From assembly GCF_003515075.1 (NCBI RefSeq), contig NZ_QWLV01000002.1:434001-498000 (forward strand): DNA of 64,000 nucleotides. Reading direction: 5' to 3'. Positions 1-7,737 of this stretch are shown piece after piece; within the stretch, counting starts at the first letter, position 1, and each line of letters opens with the position of its first letter. The notes below the pieces were generated by a model, which saw only the letters and a program-made list of their open reading frames with translations, searched no databases and was not told the DNA's origin. Source of the DNA: Sphingomonas gilva. GTDB lineage: Bacteria; Pseudomonadota; Alphaproteobacteria; Sphingomonadales; Sphingomonadaceae. Made by a program: the position numbers and the translations under genes.

Positions 1-228
1 GATCGTGCCCTCGTGATAGGGATACACCTGCACGGCGTTGATGAAACTTTGCTGTGCCGGTTCAACGGTGGCCGCCTTGTTTGCTGCGGCGACCTTCGCG
101 ACCGACGCGGTGGGGTGAGCGTGCGACGCGCCGCCGCTTTGTCCCGGCGTCGCCAGCGATGGCTCAGTAGCGACGATCGACGCGAATGCGGTTGTCGATA
201 GCGCGGCGATGGCAAAGATGCGGGTCAT
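1..228 (-). CDS. trbG: TrbG/VirB9-like conjugal transfer protein, N-terminal part
   Basis: Only the first 76 codons are inside the window; the gene runs off its left edge. TrbG is the VirB9-type protein of the outer-membrane core of the mating channel. Residues 1-16 form a signal peptide ending in TTAFA, followed by a low-complexity Ala/Pro linker. The last visible residues (AVQVYPYHEGTI) match the conserved start of the VirB9 domain in this family. The ATG at 228 overlaps the trbF stop codon (ATGA), which fits the usual trbF-trbG order. The partial length is the main uncertainty. Confidence 0.85.
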   Translation of the reverse strand, partial: MTRIFAIAALSTTAFASIVATEPSLATPGQSGGASHAHPTASVAKVAAANKAATVEPAQQSFINAVQVYPYHEGTI

Positions 229-1046
229 GGTTGGGCCTCCAGGACAGGGGTAGTGCTGGGCTGAATTGCGAGATTTGGATCGAGCGGCGAACCAAGAGGC
301 AGGTTCGCCGGCGGTGGCGGTGGCGATGGCGCTGGCGTCGCCGCAGGCGACGACAAGGCGGCCGGTTCGAGCTCGCGGCTCCAGTCGATCGCCTCGATAT
401 AGATGCCGAGCGGATTCTTTCTGAGCGTCTCGGCCGATGCCGGCGGTTTGGTCACCACCGTCAGGATGCCCGTCCAGCGCGACACGCCGGCCTGGCTGCC
501 ACGCTCGTAAGCGGTTTCGGTCCATTTGACTTGGAACGAGCGGTCGGACGCCCTCACGACGCTGGTCACCTGCACCGACACCGTCCGTTCACCGATATCG
601 GCGAATGGCTTCGCGCTACGCGCATAATCGCCAAGAAATTGCGCGCCGCGCCCTGTCACGAAATCATAGGCGGCGAGCCAGTTGCGTCGCATCAGCACCG
701 GATCGAGCGAGACCGAACGGACATTCTCGATGAACTTCGCCAGATGCCAGGCGATCTGCGGATCGGTCGGACGGTAGCCAGCCTCGGCTTCGGTGACCGC
801 TCGCGCTTCGCCCAGCCGATCGACCTCGATGACATAGGGCGTCACGCGGCTCTGCAGCGATTGCCAGGTCAGCGCACTCGCCATCGCGGTCGAGAGCGCC
901 AGCGTCCCGAACGCCATCATGCGCCAGTTGCGCGCCTGGACGCGGGCGGAGCCGAGCCGCTCGTCCCACAGCTGGCCGGCGCGCTGGTGAGGCGTTTCGG
1001 GTTCGGGAGTGCGTCCATAGCGCTGGACGCTGCGCTTGAAGATCAT
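225..1046 (-). CDS. trbF: TrbF, VirB8-like conjugal transfer protein
   Basis: This 273-residue protein is the inner-membrane VirB8-type assembly factor of the P-type T4SS. It has a short cytoplasmic N-terminus, one membrane segment at about residues 45-65 (MMAFGTLALSTAMASALTW) and a periplasmic VirB8/NTF2-like domain with the motif YVIEVDRLGEA at about 71-81. The C-terminus is a Pro/Ala-rich tail. Its length is usual for TrbF. It lies 3 bp after trbL and overlaps trbG by 4 bp, so translation is probably coupled along the operon. Confidence 0.93.
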   Translation of the reverse strand: MIFKRSVQRYGRTPEPETPHQRAGQLWDERLGSARVQARNWRMMAFGTLALSTAMASALTWQSLQSRVTPYVIEVDRLGEARAVTEAEAGYRPTDPQIAWHLAKFIENVRSVSLDPVLMRRNWLAAYDFVTGRGAQFLGDYARSAKPFADIGERTVSVQVTSVVRASDRSFQVKWTETAYERGSQAGVSRWTGILTVVTKPPASAETLRKNPLGIYIEAIDWSRELEPAALSSPAATPAPSPPPPPANLPLGSPLDPNLAIQPSTTPVLEAQP

Positions 1047-1049
1047 GGA

Positions 1050-2354
1050 TCAATCCTCTCTTTCCTTGATGTCGGGGGCGGCAGAGGCACCACCGCGATC
1101 GCCTTCACGAAGCGCTTGGAGGGCGACTTGGCGGTGGTGACGGGCATCCTGTTGACGCCGCAGCGAGCGCGCCCACGACGGGGCGGCGTCGCCGCCAACC
1201 TGCGGCGACTCGCCGCGTGTGGATGCTTCGCCATTCAGTGCCGACCAAGCGGCATCGCGCCCGGATTGCACGGCGGCGGAGATGCCAAGCGCGCTCCCTG
1301 CCTTCTGGCGGACGGCGTTCCCGGCGGCCCGCGCCATACTGCCGATCCCGGCGCCGACGCTGGACGACCCGGCGGCGGATTGACCGAGCTGGTACGATGC
1401 CAATGCGGCGGACCCCATCGCCGTCCCGGCGCGGATCGCGCCGAGCGCCGCGCCACCAGCGACGCTCGCAGCACCTACCGCCGCGCCGCCGGCGAGCGCG
1501 GTCACGCCGGCCGCGCCGACGGCGGTACCAAGCGCGGCGCCAGCGCCGAGCTGGGGCGCGCCGGCAACCAGCCCCGACGCGATACCGGGGCCGAAGATGC
1601 CGAGCCCGAACAGCGTCAGCGAGGCCAGCACCAGGCTCAGCGCTTGGCCGATATCCGGCTCCTGTCCCTGCAGAGCTGTGGCGAACTCGGAGAAAAAGTT
1701 GGCGCCGATGCCGACGATGACGGCGAGCACCATCACCTTGATCCCCGACGAGACGACATTGCCGAGCACCCGCTCGGCGAGGAAGCTGGTTCGGTTCCAC
1801 AGCGCGAACGGGACGAGGATGAACCCGGCGAGCGTGGTCAGCTTGAACTCGATAATCGTGACGAACATCTGCACCGCAAGGATGAAGAAGGCGAGGATGA
1901 CGAGCGCCCAGGCGAACAGCAGCACGGCGATCGTCAGGAAATTATCGAAGAAGGTGGTGAAGCCCGACAACTTCGATACCTGATCGAGCAGCGGCCAAGC
2001 CGCTTCGAAGCCGGTTCCGGCCAGCCGACCGGGCTTGAGCAGATCGTCGGCCGACAAGGTGCCGCCGCCGGCGGTCAGTCCCGCCGCGGCAAACGATCGA
2101 AAGATGATGTCGGCGAGCGTCGCAAAGCTGTTCAGGATGAATGCGAACGCGCCGACATAGAGGATCTTCTTGAGAAAGCGGCCGATGACGTCCTGCTCGC
2201 CGCCCATCGCCCAGAACAGTCCGGCGAGCGTGATGTCGATCGCGATCAGCGTCGCGGTCAGGAAGGCGACATCGGGACCGAGCAACCCGAACCCGCTATC
2301 GATGTAGCGGATGAAGGCCTCCATGAAGCGGTCGATGACATTGAGGTCGTTCAT
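1050..2354 (-). CDS. trbL: TrbL, VirB6-like mating-channel membrane protein
   Basis: A polytopic inner-membrane protein of 434 residues, corresponding to VirB6. I start it at ATG 2354 (MNDLNVIDRFMEAFI), because the 69 codons open upstream are Arg/Pro-rich and unlike the family. At least five hydrophobic segments can be seen in the first 300 residues, followed by a Gly/Ala-rich segment and a hydrophilic tail with many Arg and Gln, as in other TrbL proteins. The 118 bp upstream, where trbK often lies, hold no lipoprotein gene that I can recognise. Confidence 0.92.
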   Translation of the reverse strand: MNDLNVIDRFMEAFIRYIDSGFGLLGPDVAFLTATLIAIDITLAGLFWAMGGEQDVIGRFLKKILYVGAFAFILNSFATLADIIFRSFAAAGLTAGGGTLSADDLLKPGRLAGTGFEAAWPLLDQVSKLSGFTTFFDNFLTIAVLLFAWALVILAFFILAVQMFVTIIEFKLTTLAGFILVPFALWNRTSFLAERVLGNVVSSGIKVMVLAVIVGIGANFFSEFATALQGQEPDIGQALSLVLASLTLFGLGIFGPGIASGLVAGAPQLGAGAALGTAVGAAGVTALAGGAAVGAASVAGGAALGAIRAGTAMGSAALASYQLGQSAAGSSSVGAGIGSMARAAGNAVRQKAGSALGISAAVQSGRDAAWSALNGEASTRGESPQVGGDAAPSWARSLRRQQDARHHRQVALQALREGDRGGASAAPDIKERED

Positions 2355-2472
2355 GTCGATGACGATCCTGACGCGATGAAAGTGGCCGCGGGGCTGGCCC
2401 AGGGGAGCAAACCAACCCCGCGGCGGCGGCAGCGGAGAGGTGAAGTCCGCGCCGCCCGTGTCCGGCCCAGGC

Positions 2473-3246
2473 CTATCGGCCAGGGGGCAATGGCGTGTAG
2501 GCCGAGCCGGAACCGAGGAACCTGGTGGTCGAGGCGCGCGCATCGGCCTGCGATTGGACACGCCTCGCCTGCTCGATCGCCTCGGCGCGGTATTGCGCCG
2601 CCATCAGATGCTGGATCTGGAACTGCTGCTTGGCGGTGAGCGCGAGCAGTTGGTTGGTCGCCTGCCCGACCTGCAGCGCGCCTTCGGCGCCCTGACTCCT
2701 GGCGACGATCGCCGACAGCGCCTCGGCATCGGCCTGGACGTTGCCGACCACCTGCGCCTGGACGCGCATCGTCCGATGGAACGCCGCCATCGCGGTGTCC
2801 AGCCGGGCGCGGGATTCGATCACGCGCTGGTCTCCGGTGAGCGCACGGTTGAAGCTCCGCGGAAACAGCCGCCGGAACTGCGCGTCTATCCCGTCGATCC
2901 GGAAATCGATGCCCTGCGCCTCGCCCATCAGCCGGTCGATCTGCTGCATCGTCGCATTGAGCCGCTGCAGTTCAGGGAAGTCGATCCGCTCGAGGTTCTT
3001 CGCCATGTTGGTGAGCATCGCCGCCTGGTTCTGCAGCGCCTGGATCTGGTTGTTGATCTGCTGGAGCGTGCGCGCGGCGGTCAGCATGTTCTGCGAATAG
3101 TTGGTCGGGTCGAACACGGTGATCTGCGCTCGGACGGGCTGCGCGGTGAGCGCCATGCCGAGTGATCCGGCTGCCGCCAGCGCGAGCGCGGATGCGATGA
3201 GATATTTGCCGGTCGTGGATCGCGCGAAGCGGGACAGCCTGGTCAC
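2473..3246 (-). CDS. trbJ: TrbJ, VirB5-like conjugal transfer protein
   Basis: A secreted protein of 257 residues, the VirB5-like minor pilus component of the P-type T4SS. The signal peptide ends near PVRAQ (residue 40). The mature part is almost entirely helical, with Gln-rich heptad-like stretches (QQINNQIQALQNQAAML) and a second amphipathic region near the C-terminus, which is typical of TrbJ. The ATG at 3246 overlaps the end of trbE by 4 bp. Its place between trbE and trbL is the canonical one. Confidence 0.92.
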   Translation of the reverse strand: MTRLSRFARSTTGKYLIASALALAAAGSLGMALTAQPVRAQITVFDPTNYSQNMLTAARTLQQINNQIQALQNQAAMLTNMAKNLERIDFPELQRLNATMQQIDRLMGEAQGIDFRIDGIDAQFRRLFPRSFNRALTGDQRVIESRARLDTAMAAFHRTMRVQAQVVGNVQADAEALSAIVARSQGAEGALQVGQATNQLLALTAKQQFQIQHLMAAQYRAEAIEQARRVQSQADARASTTRFLGSGSAYTPLPPGR

Positions 3247-5708
3247 AGCGGTAGCTCCTTCTCTCGGGTTGCACTTTGAGGATCGGCAAATTCGGCAAGC
3301 AGGTCGGCGGCCCAGCCGAGACCGGCGTCAGTCAGGAAGTGCGCGGCGAAATCGGTGGCGCCATGTTCGGCGAGCAACGCATCGATCCGCGCCTGACTGG
3401 CGGGATCGGAGGCGCCACATAGCGCCAGCGCGATCGGCCCCAGGCCGAGCTCGAACAGCCGGTTGCCGCGTGCGGATTGCAGGTAATAATGCCGTTTGGG
3501 CGTGGCCCGGCTGACCAGTTCGATCTGTCGGTCGTTGAGCCCAAAGCGCTCATAGGCGGCGCGCGACTGCGGCTCGATCGCCCGATCGTTGGGCAGCAGG
3601 ATGCGTTGCGGGCAGCTTTCGATGATCGCCGGTGCGATGCTGCTTTCGGTGATGTCGGCGAGCGATTGCGTCGCGAACACGACCGATACGTTCTTCTTGC
3701 GGAGCGTCTTCAGCCATTCGCGGATGCGTGCGGCGAACAGGGGATCGTCGAGCAGACTCCATGCTTCATCGAGCACGAGCAGGGTCGGTCGACCGTCGAA
3801 GCGCTTCTCGATGCGGTGGAACAGATAGGTGAGCACCGGCGCGACGACGCCCTTGCGCAGCATCAAAGCCTCGGTTTCAAAGCACTGCACGCTGGCGTGC
3901 GCCAGCCGCTCCTTGGCGGCGTCGAGCAGACCGCCATAGGCGCCGTCGATCATGTAGGCGTTGAGCGCGGTCCGGAGCATGTTTGACTGAAGCACCATGC
4001 CGAGGCCGGTCAGCGTCCGCTCCTCCGCCGGTGCGGTTGCCAGACTGCACAGAGCGGACCAGATCGCCTCCTTGATCTCGGGCGTAACGACCACCTTCTC
4101 GTGCGACAGGAGCGCGGCAATCCAGTCCGCCGCCCATCCGCGCTCGCTCTCGTCCTCAATGAAGCGCAGCGGCTGGAAGCTCAGTCCGCCGTCATCGCCA
4201 TGTTCGGGTTGCGGCCCGAGTGAGTGGTGACTTCCGCCCATCGCGAGCACGGCGGCCCGGGCGGAAAATCCCATATCGAATATGATCACTTGAGCCTGGT
4301 GGTAGCGACGAAACTGCAGGGCGATCAGCGCCAGCAGCACCGATTTTCCAGCCCCGGTCGGACCGACAATGAGCATGTGTCCGACATCGCCGACATGCGT
4401 GGAGAGCCGGAACGGCGTCGATCCCGCCGTCTGGGCGTGGAGCAAGGGAGGTGCTGCGAGGTGTCGGTTGTCGGTCGGCCCCGCCCATACCGACGACAGC
4501 GGCATGAGGTGAGCGAGGTTGAGCGTATGAACCAGCGGCTGTCGGACATTGGCATAGGCTTGGCCCGGCAGGCTCGACAGCCACGCCTCCACGGCATTGA
4601 TGCCCTCGCGCTTCACGGTGAAGCCGAGCCCGTTGACAATCCGCTCGACGGCGCGGACTTTTTCCTCGGCATGCGCTCGGTCGGTATCGGCGACGGTGAT
4701 GGTGGTGGTGAGATAGCCGAAGGCGACATGATCACCGCCAAGCGCCTGGAGCGCGAGATCGGCATCGACGACCTTGTTGTCGGCATCGCTGTCGAGCAGC
4801 TGGGTGGGCTGGTTGTAGAGAACCTCCCGCAGCAGCGCGGTGACCGACTTGCGCTTGTTGAACCACTGCCGCCGGAGTTTGGTCAGCACCTTGGTCGCGT
4901 CGGTCTTGTCGAGCGAAATGAAGCGCGTGACCCAGCGATAGCCGAAATCCTGATGATTGAGCGCATCGAGGATGCCGGGACGGCTCATGTTGGGAAAGCC
5001 GAGCACCGTCAGCGGGCGGAGATGAAGGTCGCCGAGCATCGGCTCGAGTCCGCCAATCAACGGCGTGTCGGCGAGCACGCCATCGAGATACATCGGCGTT
5101 TCCGGCACGGCCACATCGTGGCGGCAGTCCGATATCACGCCGTGCAGATAGGTCAGCGTCTCGGCGTCGCTCAATGCGCGAACCTTGGGCATGAAACCCG
5201 CGAACAGGTCGAGCACCCGGTTGGTCTCGGCGAGGAAACCGGCAAGTGCTGCGCGCCAATCGCGGCCCTTGCCGTCGTCGGGACGTGCGACCAGCGAGCG
5301 TCCTGCGGCGTCGCTGCTGTCGGCCGGTGGCAGCCAAGTGAGAGTCAGATGGAACCGGCTCTCGAAATGCTGGCCCGCCGCCGCGAAACCGGCGCGCCGC
5401 TCCTCGTCGACCAGCCAGGACGCGGCGTCGGGGAAAACACTGTGTGGATAGCCGATCGCCTCGCGCCGTTCGGCCTCGAAGAACAACGCCCAGCCTGAAC
5501 CCAAGCGCTTGAGCACATTGTTCGCACGCGCGCAGCACGAGACCAGCTCGGCTTCGGTAGCGCTTTCGAGGTCGGGTCCGCGAAACGCGAGGGTGCGCTG
5601 GAAGCTGCCGTCCTTGTTGAGGACGATGCCCGGCGCGACCAGCGCCGCCCAGGGCAGATGGTCGGCAAGCCGGTCAGCGCGCTGGCGGTATTCGGCCAGA
5701 TTCAACAT
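3243..5708 (-). CDS. trbE: TrbE, VirB4-family conjugation ATPase
   Basis: The 821-residue VirB4-type ATPase that drives T4SS assembly and substrate transfer at the inner membrane. I place the start at ATG 5708 (MLNLAEYRQRADRL); the 31 codons open upstream overlap trbD and look non-coding. The N-terminal CagE/TrbE/VirB domain covers about residues 1-400. Walker A is GPTGAGKS at 449-456, and a Walker B (TLLVLDEAWSL) lies in the last third. The length is normal and no key residue is missing. It follows trbD after 7 bp. Confidence 0.95.
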   Translation of the reverse strand: MLNLAEYRQRADRLADHLPWAALVAPGIVLNKDGSFQRTLAFRGPDLESATEAELVSCCARANNVLKRLGSGWALFFEAERREAIGYPHSVFPDAASWLVDEERRAGFAAAGQHFESRFHLTLTWLPPADSSDAAGRSLVARPDDGKGRDWRAALAGFLAETNRVLDLFAGFMPKVRALSDAETLTYLHGVISDCRHDVAVPETPMYLDGVLADTPLIGGLEPMLGDLHLRPLTVLGFPNMSRPGILDALNHQDFGYRWVTRFISLDKTDATKVLTKLRRQWFNKRKSVTALLREVLYNQPTQLLDSDADNKVVDADLALQALGGDHVAFGYLTTTITVADTDRAHAEEKVRAVERIVNGLGFTVKREGINAVEAWLSSLPGQAYANVRQPLVHTLNLAHLMPLSSVWAGPTDNRHLAAPPLLHAQTAGSTPFRLSTHVGDVGHMLIVGPTGAGKSVLLALIALQFRRYHQAQVIIFDMGFSARAAVLAMGGSHHSLGPQPEHGDDGGLSFQPLRFIEDESERGWAADWIAALLSHEKVVVTPEIKEAIWSALCSLATAPAEERTLTGLGMVLQSNMLRTALNAYMIDGAYGGLLDAAKERLAHASVQCFETEALMLRKGVVAPVLTYLFHRIEKRFDGRPTLLVLDEAWSLLDDPLFAARIREWLKTLRKKNVSVVFATQSLADITESSIAPAIIESCPQRILLPNDRAIEPQSRAAYERFGLNDRQIELVSRATPKRHYYLQSARGNRLFELGLGPIALALCGASDPASQARIDALLAEHGATDFAAHFLTDAGLGWAADLLAEFADPQSATREKELPL

Positions 5709-5715
5709 GACAGCC

Positions 5716-6000
5716 TCAGCATGCGAAATACCCCTTCTGGCGGAGATGGCGTAGCAACACGGGCGCGAAATCGGGATCGCGGCGGGCGGCGAAGACTGCA
5801 ACGCTGTGGCCGACGACCCAGAGCGCGAGGCCGATCAACCATTGCTGGAGACCCAAGCCGACCGCGGCGGCGATCGTGCCGTTGACGATCGCGATGCCAC
5901 GCGGCGCGCCGCCGAGCAGAAGGGGCGATCCGAGGCTGCCATGGATCGGCGCCTCGAAGCCTTGGATCGGCTGGCCGGAACCGGAGTGGACGGCGCTCAT
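5716..6000 (-). CDS. trbD: TrbD, VirB3-like membrane protein
   Basis: A small membrane protein of 94 residues, corresponding to VirB3. It starts with a short polar segment (GFEAPIHGSL, typical of TrbD), then has two adjacent hydrophobic segments at about residues 35-70, and ends in a basic tail (RRDPDFAPVLLRHLRQK). The start at 6000 overlaps the trbC stop by 4 bp. The same frame stays open further upstream, but those codons overlap trbC and are not part of the gene. Confidence 0.92.
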   Translation of the reverse strand: MSAVHSGSGQPIQGFEAPIHGSLGSPLLLGGAPRGIAIVNGTIAAAVGLGLQQWLIGLALWVVGHSVAVFAARRDPDFAPVLLRHLRQKGYFAC

Positions 6001-6332
6001 GCGATCAGCGCCCCGCCGCCGAAACTGAAGAAGGAGAGGAAGAAGGACGAAGCGGCGAACGCGATCGACAGGCCGAAGACGATCTGGATGAGCTTGCGAA
6101 ACCCTCCCGAGGTCTCGCCGAACGCGAGCGTCAGGCCAGTGGTGATGATGATGATCACCGCGACGATCTTGGCGACCGGCCCCTGCACCGATTCGAGTAC
6201 CTGCTGCAGAGGTTCCTCCCACGGCATGCCCGATCCAGCTGCCCAGCTCCGGACAGAGAGCGTCGCCGACACGGCGATAGCGAGCGCGACGAGATGGGCG
6301 TGACGGCGATAGGGGATGCGAAGCAAGCGCAT
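5997..6332 (-). CDS. trbC: TrbC, VirB2-like pilin precursor
   Basis: A protein of 111 residues of the TrbC/VirB2 pilin family, the building block of the conjugative pilus. It has a long basic signal sequence ending near SWAAG, then two hydrophobic helices (VAKIVAVIIIITTGLTLAF and IQIVFGLSIAFAASSFFLSFF) joined by a short polar loop, which is the pilin architecture. RP4 TrbC is cyclised by the TraF peptidase; a TraF-like gene is present here at 24949-25554, so the same maturation is plausible. It lies 2 bp after trbB. Confidence 0.92.
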   Translation of the reverse strand: MRLLRIPYRRHAHLVALAIAVSATLSVRSWAAGSGMPWEEPLQQVLESVQGPVAKIVAVIIIITTGLTLAFGETSGGFRKLIQIVFGLSIAFAASSFFLSFFSFGGGALIA

Positions 6333-6334
6333 GC

Positions 6335-7324
6335 TCAGTCTCCTTGGGATGCTGGACAGTAATCGGGGGAAAGGTCGATGACGGCGTAGTCACCGTCGGG
6401 ATCGAGGCCGACGAGGCGGGTAATCGTGCCCACCCGGCGCGCGGTGCCGCGGCCGGCGATGAACACGATCATGTCGATGGCGTCGGCGATCAGCCGGCGC
6501 GGGACCGTCACCACCGCTTCCTGGACGAGTTGCTCGATCCGGTAGAGCGCGGACGCGGCGCTGTTGGCGTGGACGGTGGCGATGCCGCCCGGGTGGCCGG
6601 TGTTCCAAGCCTTGAGCATGTCGAGCGCTTCCGGCCCGCGAACCTCGCCGACGATGATGCGGTCGGGTCTGAGGCGGAGCGTCGAGCGGACCAGATCGGC
6701 CATCGTCACCGCTCCAGCGCGGGTGCGCAGCGCTACCGTGTCGGCCGCCGACGACTGCAGTTCGCGCGTGTCCTCGATGAGGATCACCCGCTCGTCGAGA
6801 TGCGCCATCTCGGCCAGCAGTGCGTTGGCGAGCGTCGTCTTGCCCGAACTGGTGCCACCGGCGACGAGAATATTGCGTCGGTCAACGACCGCGAGCGACA
6901 GCAGCCGTGCGGCATCGGCCGACATGATCCCGTCGTTCACATAGTCGAGCAGCGTGTAGATGCGCGTCGCAGGCTTGCGGATCGAGAAACACGGGGCGAG
7001 CGAGACGGGCGGCAGCACGCCTTCGAACCGCTCGCCCGCCCCTTCACCGTGCGGCGGCAGCTCGGCCGAGACGATAGGGGAACCGCCATGAACTTCGGTT
7101 CGCGCGTGGCTCGCGACGAGACGGATGATCCGTTCGACCTGGGCGGGATCGTAGCGCACCCCCGTGTCGGTCCGCCCCTCGCCCAACCGGTCGAGCCGGA
7201 GCGCACCATCGGGGTTGACCATGATCTCGACGACGCGGCGGTCGGCGAGCGCTGCGGCGATGTCGCCGCCCATCGCGGTGCGCAGCATCACCCGGCGCCG
7301 ATCTGCGGAGAGCGCAGCGGTCAT
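6335..7324 (-). CDS. trbB: TrbB, VirB11-family conjugation ATPase
   Basis: A hexameric VirB11-type secretion ATPase of 329 residues that acts on the cytoplasmic face of the T4SS. The N-terminal domain covers about residues 20-125. Walker A is GGTSSGKTT at 156-164, followed by the Asp box (VILIEDTRELQ) and a conserved segment (RPDRIIVGEVRGPEALDML) of this family. Its length is normal. The ATG at 7324 overlaps the stop of the CopG-like gene by 4 bp. Confidence 0.96.
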   Translation of the reverse strand: MTAALSADRRRVMLRTAMGGDIAAALADRRVVEIMVNPDGALRLDRLGEGRTDTGVRYDPAQVERIIRLVASHARTEVHGGSPIVSAELPPHGEGAGERFEGVLPPVSLAPCFSIRKPATRIYTLLDYVNDGIMSADAARLLSLAVVDRRNILVAGGTSSGKTTLANALLAEMAHLDERVILIEDTRELQSSAADTVALRTRAGAVTMADLVRSTLRLRPDRIIVGEVRGPEALDMLKAWNTGHPGGIATVHANSAASALYRIEQLVQEAVVTVPRRLIADAIDMIVFIAGRGTARRVGTITRLVGLDPDGDYAVIDLSPDYCPASQGD

Positions 7325-7734
7325 TGGCCGCCCCCGTCCGGGATGCCGGAACCAAGGCTGCGCCTGCCTCCGGCGACCTGCCGACCGACCTGCGAAACGA
7401 AGGCGTTGAAGCGCTCGCGTGCTATCGCGCGGCCAGCCTGGTCGTTCTCCGCGAGCGGGGCATGGATCGCCAGTTCGTAGCGGACGAACAGCGCCAGTGA
7501 TTCGAGCAGGATCAGGCTGTCGCGTTCGATCCGCCCGAGGGCGATCGTCATGCGGTCGAGCCGGAGCCCAAACCGGTCCTCGAGTTCGCTTGTGCCACGC
7601 CGGTTGAGCCAGGCCTCCAGCGCGTCGGCGAGGATCGCCGATTTGGACGCGCCGGGCTTAGCCGCGAGCGCGTCGAGCCGGGCGCTGAGCGGCTCGGACA
7701 AGAACAGCTGGTGGCGGATGCGGGGCGTGCGCAT
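7321..7734 (-). CDS. CopG/ribbon-helix-helix-like protein between traG and trbB
   Basis: A protein of 137 residues. The first 50 residues look like a ribbon-helix-helix fold (a beta-like strand RHQLFLSEPLSARLDALA followed by SKSAILADALEAWL), as in CopG regulators. The rest is helical and of unknown role. A gene of this type between traG and trbB is common in trb-type elements of Alphaproteobacteria, where it is annotated as a CopG-family regulator. It overlaps trbB by 4 bp and starts 3 bp after traG, so it is co-transcribed. DNA binding is inferred from the fold only. Confidence 0.8.
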   Translation of the reverse strand: MRTPRIRHQLFLSEPLSARLDALAAKPGASKSAILADALEAWLNRRGTSELEDRFGLRLDRMTIALGRIERDSLILLESLALFVRYELAIHAPLAENDQAGRAIARERFNAFVSQVGRQVAGGRRSLGSGIPDGGGQ

Positions 7735-7737
7735 GAC

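Noticed and set aside
186..2639. A plus-strand open frame of more than 800 codons
   Set aside because: It lies antisense to trbF, trbL and trbJ, is Arg/Gly-rich and shows no domain; high GC makes such shadow frames long.
4224..5498. Plus-strand frame within trbE
   Set aside because: Antisense to a complete VirB4-type ATPase gene; no ribosome site and no known domain.
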